Positions 29,914 to 37,422 of a stretch of DNA of 42,843 nucleotides are shown here, piece after piece. The first letter of the stretch is position 1. Each line of letters starts with the position of its first letter. The notes under the pieces are model-generated. The model was not told the origin of the DNA and did not search any database. It worked only from the letters and a program-made list of their open reading frames with translations. A program made the position numbers and the translations under genes. Source of the DNA: Candidatus Pacearchaeota archaeon (GTDB lineage Archaea; Nanobdellota; Nanobdellia; Pacearchaeales; GW2011-AR1); assembly GCA_016181895.1 (NCBI GenBank), contig JACOYL010000006.1, positions 1-42,843 on the forward strand, given 5' to 3'.

Positions 29914-31164
29914 TTATCCAGATACAGTAAGACAATTATATTTTCTCCATGTTGCATCGTTAGTTAAACCGCCACAATGATTAATATCTTCCTCAGTACC
30001 AACCGCTTTACAGTGTAATAAGCCCACACCCCTTAACCCCCTTGCAGGGTTGTTCTTTGTATCATAATAATTTGCAAGAACACCATGAATATACACACCA
30101 CATTCTCCCAAGTTATCAGCATCACTATCATTTGGAGGGTCATTAAAACCCCAATAATACGCGCCCAAATTGTTAGTATAAAGAGCTGCTGTTTTCTCAT
30201 ATATTGTTAAAGAACCAGTCTTTAATTCCCCACCAAAAGCAATATTTCCCTTTACCCTCAAATTACCTGAACCAATAGAGCTAACTCCATCCGCGTATTG
30301 TCCGATTATTACGCCCCCATTCCAAAACATCCAGTTATTGTCTCGGTTAATTAAACTCAGGCTACCTGTGTCAGGAACTGCTTCAGTATCAAAGTCTCGA
30401 ATTCTCACATATTTAGACCCAATTATAGAATTACCATATACATCTAATGTTACTCCTGTAGATGGAATCGTCGTTCCGATGCCGACACTGTCACTTGTTG
30501 ATGTCACATAAACATTTGAACCGCTTTTGGTCCATCCCACACCAACTGGCGCAGTAGTCTGAATTGTTCCATCTGGAAACTTGATTCCTCCCGAGAGAGA
30601 CTCAATGATGCCGTTGACCGTGAGTTTTTGCCCCGGATCCGTCGTCGTCCCGATGCCGACGTTGCCGGTTGTACCATCCATAAATAAAACACTTGTTGGA
30701 TTTCCTCCCGCTACCTTTGTCATAAAATTTATATCGCCACTTCCTGTTCCTTGGTCAAAAGTAAAAGTATTATCACTCGCAACATACAAAGAAGCTGAAG
30801 TTGAACCATCCGCTCTCTTCAATCCTATTTGACCCGACCCGGAATTATATTTTATTGTCAGAGGATAATTCGGGCTTGTTGTCCCTATGCCGACTTTGCC
30901 ACTAACAGATAAACCCCCGCTTGGAATAACAAAATTTCCCGAATCAAAGCTTCCTGAAGTTACCTGACTTGCCGGATGATATCCTTTTGTCGTATCAACA
31001 GCATAAACCCCCACTCCAATAATTGCCAAAATCAAAATCGCAATTAAGGTGTATGCAACTTTGTTTGACAAAAAGATATTAACATTAATTCCATGTGAAC
31101 CCCTTTTCCGAGCCTGTGAGGAGAACGAGTGAACTTGTGAACCTCTTTTTGTTTTCATCTTCAT
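29914..31164 (-). CDS. Surface adhesin/tail-fibre-like protein with VGIGTT repeats
   Basis: 416 residues. After a basic N-terminus there is a membrane anchor at about 34-55 (VAYTLIAILILAIIGVGVYA). The exterior carries at least three (V)GIGTT-x-(S/D)P repeats (KVGIGTTSPNYPLTI, NVGIGTTTDPGQKLTVNGII, SVGIGTTIPSTGVTLDVYG), which in other proteins form beta-rich fibres of tail-fibre or adhesin type. The C-terminal 120 residues form a Cys-containing domain (NLGECGVYIHG...CGGLTNDATWRKYNC). The N-terminus has an extra 14-residue stretch (KRGSQVHSFSSQARKRGS) carrying a duplicated KRGS and the shared 22-nt DNA word. Role in attachment is inference. Confidence 0.82.
   Translation of the reverse strand: MKMKTKRGSQVHSFSSQARKRGSHGINVNIFLSNKVAYTLIAILILAIIGVGVYAVDTTKGYHPASQVTSGSFDSGNFVIPSGGLSVSGKVGIGTTSPNYPLTIKYNSGSGQIGLKRADGSTSASLYVASDNTFTFDQGTGSGDINFMTKVAGGNPTSVLFMDGTTGNVGIGTTTDPGQKLTVNGIIESLSGGIKFPDGTIQTTAPVGVGWTKSGSNVYVTSTSDSVGIGTTIPSTGVTLDVYGNSIIGSKYVRIRDFDTEAVPDTGSLSLINRDNNWMFWNGGVIIGQYADGVSSIGSGNLRVKGNIAFGGELKTGSLTIYEKTAALYTNNLGAYYWGFNDPPNDSDADNLGECGVYIHGVLANYYDTKNNPARGLRGVGLLHCKAVGTEEDINHCGGLTNDATWRKYNCLTVSG
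31129..31150 (-). repeat. Shared 5'-coding word, copy in the adhesin gene
   Basis: Matches 26654-26675 in the MFS gene at 21 of 22 bases. A partial further copy (GTGAACCCCTTTT) lies at 31095-31107. Together they frame the apparent 42-nt in-frame insertion in the basic N-terminus. Confidence 0.6.
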
Positions 31165-31182
31165 GTAAAAATCTCTATATTT

Positions 31183-31512
31183 TTAAATGTTGTGTGGATG
31201 TTTATATTGTGGTTGTCTTAATTTTCTCAATAAAAGGATTATGAAAACAATCAAGACAGTAATAATAGATGCAATTACCAATATTATCAATTTGTTCTTT
31301 TGAAATATTCCAGGACTCGTTATTAGTTTATTGTCTTTATTTTCGTTGTCGTTCAGAAAAGCGTTTATTTCGTCTTCTGTAAATTCAGAAACAGATTCAT
31401 TGTTGTTTAGAAAAGCGTTTATTTCGTCTTCTGTAAAACCTTGGGATAAAACAGAACCTGTAATGAATACTACAATCAGGGAAAAAGCTAAAAAAATCAC
31501 TTCTTTTTTCAT
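31183..31512 (-). CDS. Small membrane protein with tandem FTEDEINAFLN repeat, 109 aa
   Basis: Signal peptide or first helix at 5-22 (VIFLAFSLIVVFITGSVLS), then two copies of FTEDEINAFLN(N/D)NE spaced 18 residues apart, a short linker, and a transmembrane helix at about 73-93 (LIILVIASIITVLIVFIILLL) with a basic cytoplasmic tail. The DNA repeats are nearly identical, so copy number could change easily. Family not recognised. It lies 18 nt upstream of the adhesin gene in the same direction and is likely co-transcribed with it. Confidence 0.7.
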   Translation of the reverse strand: MKKEVIFLAFSLIVVFITGSVLSQGFTEDEINAFLNNNESVSEFTEDEINAFLNDNENKDNKLITSPGIFQKNKLIILVIASIITVLIVFIILLLRKLRQPQYKHPHNI

Positions 31513-31548
31513 ATTTTTAAATGAACATTTAGTTTAAATTATTTTTCT

Positions 31549-31725
31549 TTAATAGACAAAAGGCTTTTTAAATATTATATTTCCCTGACAACATCTCCAA
31601 ATAGCAGTTCCGCCATGAAAAACAGCCTTGTTAAATTTATTATAAAGTTCTTCAATAATTAAATCTTGGGCTCCTGCTATTTCTTTATGTCTCATTCTTT
31701 TGATTCTTAAATGTAAAGACATCAT
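31549..31725 (-). pseudogene. AbiEii-like nucleotidyltransferase remnant
   Basis: A 58-codon ORF too short for the track. It contains AQDLIIEELYNKFNKAVFHG followed by GTAIWRCCQGN, which resembles the start of AbiEii/AbiGii-type nucleotidyltransferases (long helix, then F-x-GGTA-[LI]-W/k). The family would continue with a (R)FSEDIDF motif, but here the frame turns to IIFKKPFVY and stops. I read it as a truncated remnant. Function as a peptide is unlikely. Confidence 0.55.
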
Positions 31726-31912
31726 TTTATCAGATTAACCAAAGTTATATATATCCATAATTTTTGTTTATTTTAAATCTTGGGTTTAAATTATAACTAA
31801 TGGAAAATTCATCCAAGAAAAAATTTTATGTCTTATTTTAACCCGCATCTTTTATTTTAGACGTTTAATCAACACAAAAAAATTATTTAAATCTAATTTT
31901 TAATATGATATA

Positions 31913-32326
31913 ATGAAAAACACTAAAAACATCTTGCTGCTGATTTTGCTTTTGATTGCCTTGACAAGTTCCGCAATCCTCTCGTTCAAGCCTTTATCGG
32001 AAATCTGCAACATTGAGGAAGGTTGCGAGCTTGTTCAGAATTCGGTTTATGCCCATACTTTTGGGATAAAAAACAGTGTTTACGGCGTCGGCATTTTTGT
32101 TTTCCTGTCTGTTTTAACATTGGTTCAAATTTACAGGCATTCGGATAAAATAGAAAAGTTTCTCAAATTTTCATTGATATTGGGCTCTGTGACAGCAGTA
32201 TATTTCCTCATACTGCAGGTGCTTGTCCTCGAAGCTTATTGCAAATATTGCATTGTTGCTGATTTGTCAGTGATTTTGGCATTGCTTGTAATTTATTTCC
32301 CGAAAAGAAAAATAAGTTTTGTTTGA
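31913..32326 (+). CDS. VKOR-family disulfide-forming membrane protein
   Basis: 137 residues with four transmembrane helices. VKOR features: the loop cysteines C32 and C38 (SEICNIEEGCELV), the conserved N-S-x-Y-G segment (KNSVYGVG, 53-60) and the active-site CxxC C110/C113 (EAYCKYCIVAD). VKOR oxidises partner thiol proteins using quinone, forming disulfides outside the membrane. There is no fused thioredoxin domain. A TATA-like TTATTTAAAT lies about 28 nt upstream. It would serve the Cys-rich exported proteins encoded in this window. Confidence 0.92.
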   Translation: MKNTKNILLLILLLIALTSSAILSFKPLSEICNIEEGCELVQNSVYAHTFGIKNSVYGVGIFVFLSVLTLVQIYRHSDKIEKFLKFSLILGSVTAVYFLILQVLVLEAYCKYCIVADLSVILALLVIYFPKRKISFV

Positions 32327-32627
32327 AGACGGCTGTATCCCAAGGACATGCTTTGTTTAATGAGCGACATATATTTGAATTTGAAATCCAAGTCAAGTTT
32401 GGCTCGCATCTGCTCGCGATTAATCAGAATGATAACCATAAATCCACTGTTTTATGTTAATATCCGCATTAATGCGAACGGGTTTGCGAGTGAGACAATT
32501 TGTTTATTCAACGACTCGCAATGCGTATGCGTAATCGCTTGTTTGATAAGTCAAAGTAATTCCAGATTTTTTTAAACAAAACCCAAGGAACAGCAAAATT
32601 ATTAAACGAGAATTCGAGAATTAGTAT
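32327..32627. other. Gene-free intergenic stretch with a repeat word
   Basis: About 300 nt without a credible gene. GCGAACGGGTTTGCGAGTGAG near 32475-32495 resembles the AACGAGCGGGGTTGCGAGTT word at 9442 and 18026. The ORF at 32348-32575 reads through this and has no support. Confidence 0.5.
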
Positions 32628-33134
32628 ATGGCTGAAAATACAACCATTGTCACATTGATAATAGGGTTTCTCGGAATAATTTTGGGGACTTTTTTAAGCC
32701 CTTACTTGAATCACAGGCTTAATGCGAAATATGAAAGGCGGGAGATTTTTTTTAAAAAGAAACTGGAGTATTTTGAGGAAATCGCAAAAAATCTCGAGGA
32801 AAACATAAAAATATACAAAAATATCATGGGCGGAACAACGGAAATCAAGAATAAAAAAGAGTTTGTAAAAATTCTGAACGAATTGAAAAAAAGACGGAGA
32901 AAATTCAGGATAATGGCGAGCCCCCTTTATTTTAACACGAATCTTCTTGCCGAAAAAGTTCTAAGGTTCATAAATCTTGAAAAGAGGATTTTTACAGGGC
33001 TTAAAAAAATGATTGAATCCGGGATTGCGGACGAAAAAATCACAAGTGACTTGAAAGCCGTCTTGGATGAATTAAAAAAAACAGGAAGTGAAGTCATAAA
33101 TGAAATGAAAAAAGAATTGCATGTAAAATCATAA
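32628..33134 (+). CDS. Membrane-anchored coiled-coil protein, 168 aa
   Basis: One N-terminal transmembrane helix (TIVTLIIGFLGIILGTFLSP, 6-25) followed by about 140 residues of charged helix, probably cytoplasmic coiled coil (RREIFFKKKLEYFEEIAKNL, then KILNELKKRRRKFRIMASPL). No cysteine or catalytic motif. Family not recognised. It ends 2 nt before bud32, so the two are in one operon. Confidence 0.75.
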   Translation: MAENTTIVTLIIGFLGIILGTFLSPYLNHRLNAKYERREIFFKKKLEYFEEIAKNLEENIKIYKNIMGGTTEIKNKKEFVKILNELKKRRRKFRIMASPLYFNTNLLAEKVLRFINLEKRIFTGLKKMIESGIADEKITSDLKAVLDELKKTGSEVINEMKKELHVKS

Positions 33135-33136
33135 AA

Positions 33137-33907
33137 ATGGAAAAAATAATCCAGCTCGGCGCGGAGGCGGAAATAATTCTCAGCAGAAATAAAATAATCA
33201 AACGCCGCGTTCCAAAATTCTATCGGCTTAAAGAACTGGATGAAAAAATCAGGAAATTGCGAACACGCTCTGAAACAAAACTTCTGGAAAAAGCATCAAA
33301 AATAGTTAATGTCCCAAAAATATTAAATATTAATGTTAAAGATTTATCCAAAATGTTGGAGGTTGGAGGTTGGAAGGAGGGGATAAAGAAAAACAATTTT
33401 GAAATTCAAATGCAATTCATCAAAGGAAAAAGGCTTTCTGAAAATCTTGACAAATTTCCATTGAAAAAGCAAAAAGAAATCTGCAGAAAAATTGGAGAAA
33501 ACATTTCAAAACTTCACGATTCAAATATAATCCACGGAGATTTGACGACAAGCAACATGATTTATTTTGAAAATTTTAATAAAGAAAAAAATAAAAACAA
33601 CAAATCTAAAAACAGCTTAAAAGAAGTGTTTAGAGATAATAATTCCTTGGGGGTGGGTTGGTGGGAAAAAGGTTCTTTCAGTGTTTTCTTCATCGACTTC
33701 GGCTTGGGATTCATAAGCCATAAAATAGAGGACAAAGCCGTGGATTTGCATCTTCTCAAAGAGGCACTTGAAGCAAAACACTTTCAAAACTGGAAAATTC
33801 TTTTTAATGAAGTTCTGAAAGGATATAAAGTCTCAAAACATTGCGAAAAAGTCGTAGAGCAAATGAGGAAAGTCGAATCAAGGGGGAGATACAAGGAAAA
33901 GTATTAG
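33137..33907 (+). CDS. bud32: KEOPS complex kinase/ATPase Bud32 with two internal insertions
   Basis: 256 residues, longer than the roughly 200 usual for archaeal Bud32. It works with Kae1, Cgi121 and Pcc1 in making t6A in ANN-decoding tRNAs. Core motifs: QLGAEAEI (6-13), RRVPKFYR, the IKGKRL segment (95-100), catalytic loop IIHGDLTTSNM (131-141), DFGLGF (187-192), and the basic C-terminal SRGRYKEKY. Two stretches are extra: about 64-88 (NINVKDLSKMLEVGGWKEGI) and 145-180, rich in K/N and ending NSLGVGWWEKG. Both are encoded by G-run DNA like the intergenic elements. No fused Kae1 domain. The gene follows the coiled-coil protein by 2 nt. Confidence 0.93.
   Translation: MEKIIQLGAEAEIILSRNKIIKRRVPKFYRLKELDEKIRKLRTRSETKLLEKASKIVNVPKILNINVKDLSKMLEVGGWKEGIKKNNFEIQMQFIKGKRLSENLDKFPLKKQKEICRKIGENISKLHDSNIIHGDLTTSNMIYFENFNKEKNKNNKSKNSLKEVFRDNNSLGVGWWEKGSFSVFFIDFGLGFISHKIEDKAVDLHLLKEALEAKHFQNWKILFNEVLKGYKVSKHCEKVVEQMRKVESRGRYKEKY
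33649..33665 (+). repeat. G-run motif inside bud32
   Basis: GGGGGTGGGTTGGTGGG with the flanks AATTCCTT and AAAAAGG, encoding LGVGWWEK. It matches the intergenic copies in form and strand. A second G-rich block (GTTGGAGGTTGGAGGTTGG) lies at about 33355-33373 in the same gene. Confidence 0.65.
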
Positions 33908-33942
33908 AAACCCTTATAAAATATTTTTCTGTTTCTTCTTAA

Positions 33943-34015
33943 AGCCCTGTAGTATAGCGGTCAAGTATGAAGGCCTTTGGCGCCTTAGACCCAGGTTCGA
34001 ATCCTGGCAGGGCTA
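33943..34015 (+). tRNA. tRNA-Gln (UUG)
   Basis: 73 nt. Acceptor AGCCCTG/CAGGGCT and T arm CCAGG-TTCGAAT-CCTGG are perfect. Anticodon stem AAGGC/GCCTT encloses CTTTGGC, anticodon TTG. Archaeal tRNA-Gln commonly begins AGCCC. Discriminator A, no encoded CCA. The ORF at 33939-34289 on the other strand is an artefact over this gene. Confidence 0.92.
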
Positions 34016-34092
34016 TTTTGAAATGCCTGTAAAAAAAGAAGATATCAAAAAAAGAATTATGATTCGGAAGCAATTTTTGGTGTAATTTATTT

Positions 34093-34323
34093 ATGTCACC
34101 AATTGCATATTTTTTAACATTTCCAACATTTTTAATACTAATTATCTCAATGTATTTCTTTATAAATTTCATAAAGTTCAATGAAGTATTTTCCTTAATA
34201 ATTGCAATAATTTTACTTACTTTTGTTATAACAGAAATTTCCTTCAGAATTTTTAAGAAAAAAGATTTTTTATTGATTAGTGATTTCATCCAAAAACCCT
34301 GTGATAATAAATCTCTCTGTTGA
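34093..34323 (+). CDS. Possible small two-helix membrane protein, 76 aa
   Basis: Two hydrophobic segments (AYFLTFPTFLILIISMYFFI and VFSLIIAIILLTFVITEISF) followed by a basic stretch and a short tail ending KPCDNKSLC. The last 38 nt overlap the 3' end of the convergent MinD/ParA gene. AT-rich DNA easily gives such hydrophobic ORFs, so this is moderate support only. Confidence 0.45.
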   Translation: MSPIAYFLTFPTFLILIISMYFFINFIKFNEVFSLIIAIILLTFVITEISFRIFKKKDFLLISDFIQKPCDNKSLC

Positions 34324-35089
34324 TGTCCTGCCTCTTCGGCGGAATCTTTAGAAGATTCCTGGCTTTGTTCAGCCAGCTTGTATCAAGGTATTTCTCTCCT
34401 GAAAGAATTCCCGCAAGTTTCCTGAATTCAATGCTTGCTTTTGATTTTTCTTTGTATTGGGTTGTCGGCTTGAATTCCGAAAGCGATTTTTGAAAATTTA
34501 TGTCATATGGGATCACGGCAAGAACAGGAATTCCAAGGGTTTCCTCGATTTCTTCCAAGGACAAATCAAAATTCTTGTTGTTTGCCTTGTTGATTACAAC
34601 CCCGAGAATTGGAATCTCCCTTCTTTTTGCGATTCTTTCCATTTTTAACACGCTGCTTAAGGAAGGAATGTCGGGGGTTGTCATGATAATTATTCCGTCG
34701 GAAGCCAACATAACCGCGAGGGTTTCCTCGTTCAAGGAAGGAGAAGAATCAATCAGAATGGCATCGTATCTTTTCTTCAACGGTTTTATTCTGTCCTTCA
34801 TTTCAAGCGGATTCAGTTTCAAGTTGTTGAAAATAGAGGAGGGAATAATGTCAAATTTCCCCAGCTTGTGAATTGAATCCTTTACATGCGTTTTTCTCGC
34901 GAGAACATGATTCATTGTAACTTCCGGATCCACAATGTTAAGATGCAGTCCGAGGTTCGGCGCCGAGAAATTCCCGTCGACAAGAAGGACTTTTTTTCCG
35001 AAATCGGCCATTGCGTCCCCCAATGCAACAACACTGGAAGTTTTTCCGACACCTCCTTTTAAGCTCAGCACTCCTATAATTTTCCCCAT
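34286..35089 (-). CDS. MinD/ParA-family ATPase
   Basis: 267 residues. Deviant Walker A LSLKGGVGKTSS (9-20) with signature lysine K11, switch I VDGNFSAPNLGLHL, and Walker B/switch II ILIDSSPSLNEET. The rest follows the MinD fold (TTPDIPSLSSVLKMERI, GVVINKANNKNFDLS). The C-terminus is basic and Pro-containing (NLLKIPPKRQDINREIYYHR) without an obvious amphipathic membrane-targeting helix. It may position membrane or surface structures or segregate DNA; no ParB or MinE partner is nearby. A TATA (ATTATTTAAATCC on the minus strand) precedes it. Confidence 0.9.
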   Translation of the reverse strand: MGKIIGVLSLKGGVGKTSSVVALGDAMADFGKKVLLVDGNFSAPNLGLHLNIVDPEVTMNHVLARKTHVKDSIHKLGKFDIIPSSIFNNLKLNPLEMKDRIKPLKKRYDAILIDSSPSLNEETLAVMLASDGIIIMTTPDIPSLSSVLKMERIAKRREIPILGVVINKANNKNFDLSLEEIEETLGIPVLAVIPYDINFQKSLSEFKPTTQYKEKSKASIEFRKLAGILSGEKYLDTSWLNKARNLLKIPPKRQDINREIYYHRVFG

Positions 35090-35174
35090 TTATTCCTGAA
35101 ACAATCTGGATTTAAATAATTTTAGAAAATCAAAAATCAACAAATTTAAAAAGCAATTTTCACAAAATAATACA

Positions 35175-35543
35175 ATGCCCAAAAAATCTGAATTAAAGAA
35201 AAAAACAGAAGAAAAGAAAAAAGAAATCGTTTCCAAAAAAATTTCAGCCCCTGAATTTGAAAAAATGATTCTTGAACTTTCGGAAAAGGGATTGACATCT
35301 GAAAAAATCGGCGAAACTTTAAGAAAACAGGGAATTCATTCAAAAGAACACGGGAAAAAAATATCAAAAATTCTTAAGGAAAAGGGAAAATACGAAAATC
35401 CCGACATGAAAAACATCCGGACAAAATTGGAAAAAATATTGAAGCACATTGAGAAAAACAAGCAGGACAAAAGAGCCATGAGGGAAAAGGACCGGATTTT
35501 CGCGCAACTCAGGATTTTAAAAAAACATTTTCAAGTTCAATAA
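35175..35543 (+). CDS. rps15: Ribosomal protein uS15 (S15P/S13e)
   Basis: 122 residues; archaeal uS15 is usually about 150. The core is recognisable: EFEKMILELSEKGLTSEKIG, GIHSKEHGKKISKILKEKGK, and the helical C-terminus IRTKLEKILKHIEKNKQDKR leading to RIFAQLRILKKHFQ. The usual MARMHxRKRGKSGS N-terminus is absent, replaced by a Lys/Glu-rich helix (MPKKSELKKKTEEKKKEIVS). It binds the 16S rRNA central domain. Standing alone with an AT-rich promoter. Confidence 0.85.
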   Translation: MPKKSELKKKTEEKKKEIVSKKISAPEFEKMILELSEKGLTSEKIGETLRKQGIHSKEHGKKISKILKEKGKYENPDMKNIRTKLEKILKHIEKNKQDKRAMREKDRIFAQLRILKKHFQVQ

Positions 35544-35795
35544 AAAATAGAAATTTCAGTAATAAAGCCGATTTGCGAGAAGAGCAAATTCACAGGATTA
35601 TTTGAAAGAAATCAATGCAAAAATTTACCTCCCAGTTAATATTTGATGAACCGTGGTTTTATTATTAATTATTAAATTGTTTCTAAATTAAAGCACTGAA
35701 AAATTTGGAAGAATTCTTGGGATAGAAGATGGGATTGAAAGGTTGCGGATTTGGCAGGGAATTAATGGAAAGTATGGAAAATTAATTTTAAGAAA

Positions 35796-35806
35796 CCTTT
35801 AAAACG
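35796..35806 (+). promoter_or_regulatory. aIF2-alpha TATA element
   Basis: CCTTTAAAACG about 25-30 nt before the ATG at 35827, with no ribosome binding site, as for other leaderless genes here. The preceding 250 nt (35544-35795) hold only degenerate repeat words like those at 5804-5840. Confidence 0.55.
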
Positions 35807-35826
35807 GATTTTCTTTTAAGATTTGA

Positions 35827-36540
35827 ATGAATTTGGAAACAGGAGACAATGTTCTCTGCACCGTTGAAAGAATAGAAGGCACTGTTGTATTTGTAAAAGT
35901 CCTCGCGAACGGAAAAGAAATCGACGGAAGTATCGTCACGTCTGAAATCGCTCCCGGAAGAATAAGAAATCTGAGGGATTACGTTGTTCCGAAAAAGAAA
36001 ATCGTCTGCAAGATTTTGAGGATTTCTGAAAAAGGAAACGTGGAACTTTCACTAAGGCGTGTTTCTGCCAAGGAAAGAAAAGGGGTCATGGACATATACA
36101 ACCAGGAAAGGGCTTATCTTAGCATTCTGAAAAAAGTTCTCGGGGAAAAAACAAACGGCATTGTGGAAAAAATCTTGGCTGAAGGAACCATCTCCGATTT
36201 CGTGTCGGAAGTCAGGGAAAATCCGAAAAAACTTGAAAATCTTATCGGAAAAGATTCCAAAAAAATCATGGATATGCTGAATTTCCAAAAAGAAAAAAAA
36301 GTTGTTTTAAAAAAAGAAATTCTTCTTAAATCGGAACTTCCAAACGGAATTCAAATAATTAAAAAGGTTTTGGAAAATGTAAACGGGAGTGAAATAAGAT
36401 ATCTTGCCGCGGGAAAATATTCCATAAAAACAGAATCCAACGACGTGAAAAAGGCAAGCGTCGTATTGAGAAATGTTTTGGAAGAAATTGAAAAAAAAGC
36501 GCGGGAAAATCGCATGGATTTTAGCATTAGAGAGAAGTAA
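35827..36540 (+). CDS. eif2a: Translation initiation factor aIF2 subunit alpha
   Basis: 237 residues, slightly short of the usual 260-275. The S1/OB domain spans about 6-80 (GDNVLCTVERIEGTVVFVKV, SEIAPGRIRNLRDYVVPKKK, ISEKGNVELSLRRVSAKERK). A helical domain and the C-terminal alpha-beta domain (AAGKYSIKTESNDVKKASVV) follow. aIF2 brings Met-tRNAi to the small subunit. Nop10, which often neighbours aIF2-alpha in archaea, lies 0.9 kb downstream on the same strand after two inserted genes. Confidence 0.95.
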   Translation: MNLETGDNVLCTVERIEGTVVFVKVLANGKEIDGSIVTSEIAPGRIRNLRDYVVPKKKIVCKILRISEKGNVELSLRRVSAKERKGVMDIYNQERAYLSILKKVLGEKTNGIVEKILAEGTISDFVSEVRENPKKLENLIGKDSKKIMDMLNFQKEKKVVLKKEILLKSELPNGIQIIKKVLENVNGSEIRYLAAGKYSIKTESNDVKKASVVLRNVLEEIEKKARENRMDFSIREK

Positions 36541-36617
36541 AAGAGAGAAAAGTTTTTCTGCCATTTTCCCGATGATTTTATCACAACCTTTAAAAAAGAA
36601 AATCTCTGTTAAAGACC

Positions 36618-37049
36618 ATGGCTGGGATTGGTCAGTTGATAAACAAAGAGGCGCCGTTGAACCTTGCTCTTGGTGTTGTATTCGACACCGAAAGAAAAAA
36701 AGTTCTGATTGCAAAGAGGAAGAAACAGGCGCAGATTTCCGGATTGAAGTGGTGTTTTCCCGGAGGAAAAATAGAGTATGAAGACGATTTGGAAGAAGCA
36801 ATTAAAAACAAGATAAAGGAAAAGACCGGCTTGAGGGTTGAAAGTCTCGGCTCGATATTCGCCGAAACCCATTTTAGAAACGAGGGAAAAATGTTTTCAA
36901 TATATTATCTGTGCGAATTAATCGACGGAAAAGAAAAACCGTCCGAGGATTTTGAGGAAATGAAATGGGTTTCTCCAGGTGAAGTCGAGGATTATTTCAA
37001 AACAGAACTTCATCCATCTTTAAGGGAATATTTGAAAGATTTGGGATGA
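36618..37049 (+). CDS. Nudix-fold protein with degenerate Nudix box
   Basis: 143 residues. The fold is clear: LNLALGVVFDTERKKVLIAK, GLKWCFPGGKIEYEDDLEEA, ending MKWVSPGEVEDYF. In the catalytic REUxEE segment the protein has NKIKEK (about 64-69), so the RE pair and one of the two Mg-binding glutamates are missing. Hydrolase activity is doubtful, and it may bind nucleotide as a sensor. A TATA-like ACCTTTAAAAAAG lies about 25 nt upstream of the ATG. It lies between aIF2-alpha and nop10. Confidence 0.85.
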   Translation: MAGIGQLINKEAPLNLALGVVFDTERKKVLIAKRKKQAQISGLKWCFPGGKIEYEDDLEEAIKNKIKEKTGLRVESLGSIFAETHFRNEGKMFSIYYLCELIDGKEKPSEDFEEMKWVSPGEVEDYFKTELHPSLREYLKDLG

Positions 37050-37076
37050 AAATATAAGCGGTAAAATATGACAATC

Positions 37077-37088
37077 CTTATAAATATT
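37077..37088 (+). promoter_or_regulatory. TATA element of the 96-aa gene
   Basis: CTTATAAATATT about 22-28 nt before the ATG at 37108; textbook position for a leaderless archaeal gene. Confidence 0.6.
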
Positions 37089-37107
37089 AATTTTAATTAC
37101 AACGAAT

Positions 37108-37398
37108 ATGGGAACCAACTCAGATTTTATAAGAGAAGAGTTTTATCCTTCAAAAGCACTTAGTGTACAACCTTATTGTCTTGCATGTACAAGTTGCAAC
37201 TATGGAGGTCCTGATTCTGTTGAGCCGGTTTGCCACGACGATGATGTCACGAGGACATTAGGAGGGCATCAAGAATATGGGCTTAACATTACAATAGCGA
37301 GAATGTCTGAGAATTCACCATGCGGAATAGAAGGAAAATTATTTGAACAACATCCCAAGAGAGATTCTAATGGAAGAGTAGTATTGGACAAAGAATAA
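37108..37398 (+). CDS. Small Cys-rich hypothetical protein, 96 aa
   Basis: Cysteines C24, C27, C30, C42 and C72 (QPYCLACTSCNYGG and EPVCHDDD) suggest a zinc site or Fe-S cluster. The rest is polar and probably cytosolic. Not recognised. It has its own TATA element and is followed after 24 nt by nop10, so the two are probably on one transcript. Confidence 0.65.
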   Translation: MGTNSDFIREEFYPSKALSVQPYCLACTSCNYGGPDSVEPVCHDDDVTRTLGGHQEYGLNITIARMSENSPCGIEGKLFEQHPKRDSNGRVVLDKE

Positions 37399-37422
37399 AT
37401 AATACAATTAATTCTATTCTAA

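Noticed and set aside
33939-34289. 116-aa minus-strand ORF with ALPGFEPGSKAPKAF
   Set aside because: That segment is the antisense of tRNA-Gln, a well-known annotation artefact.
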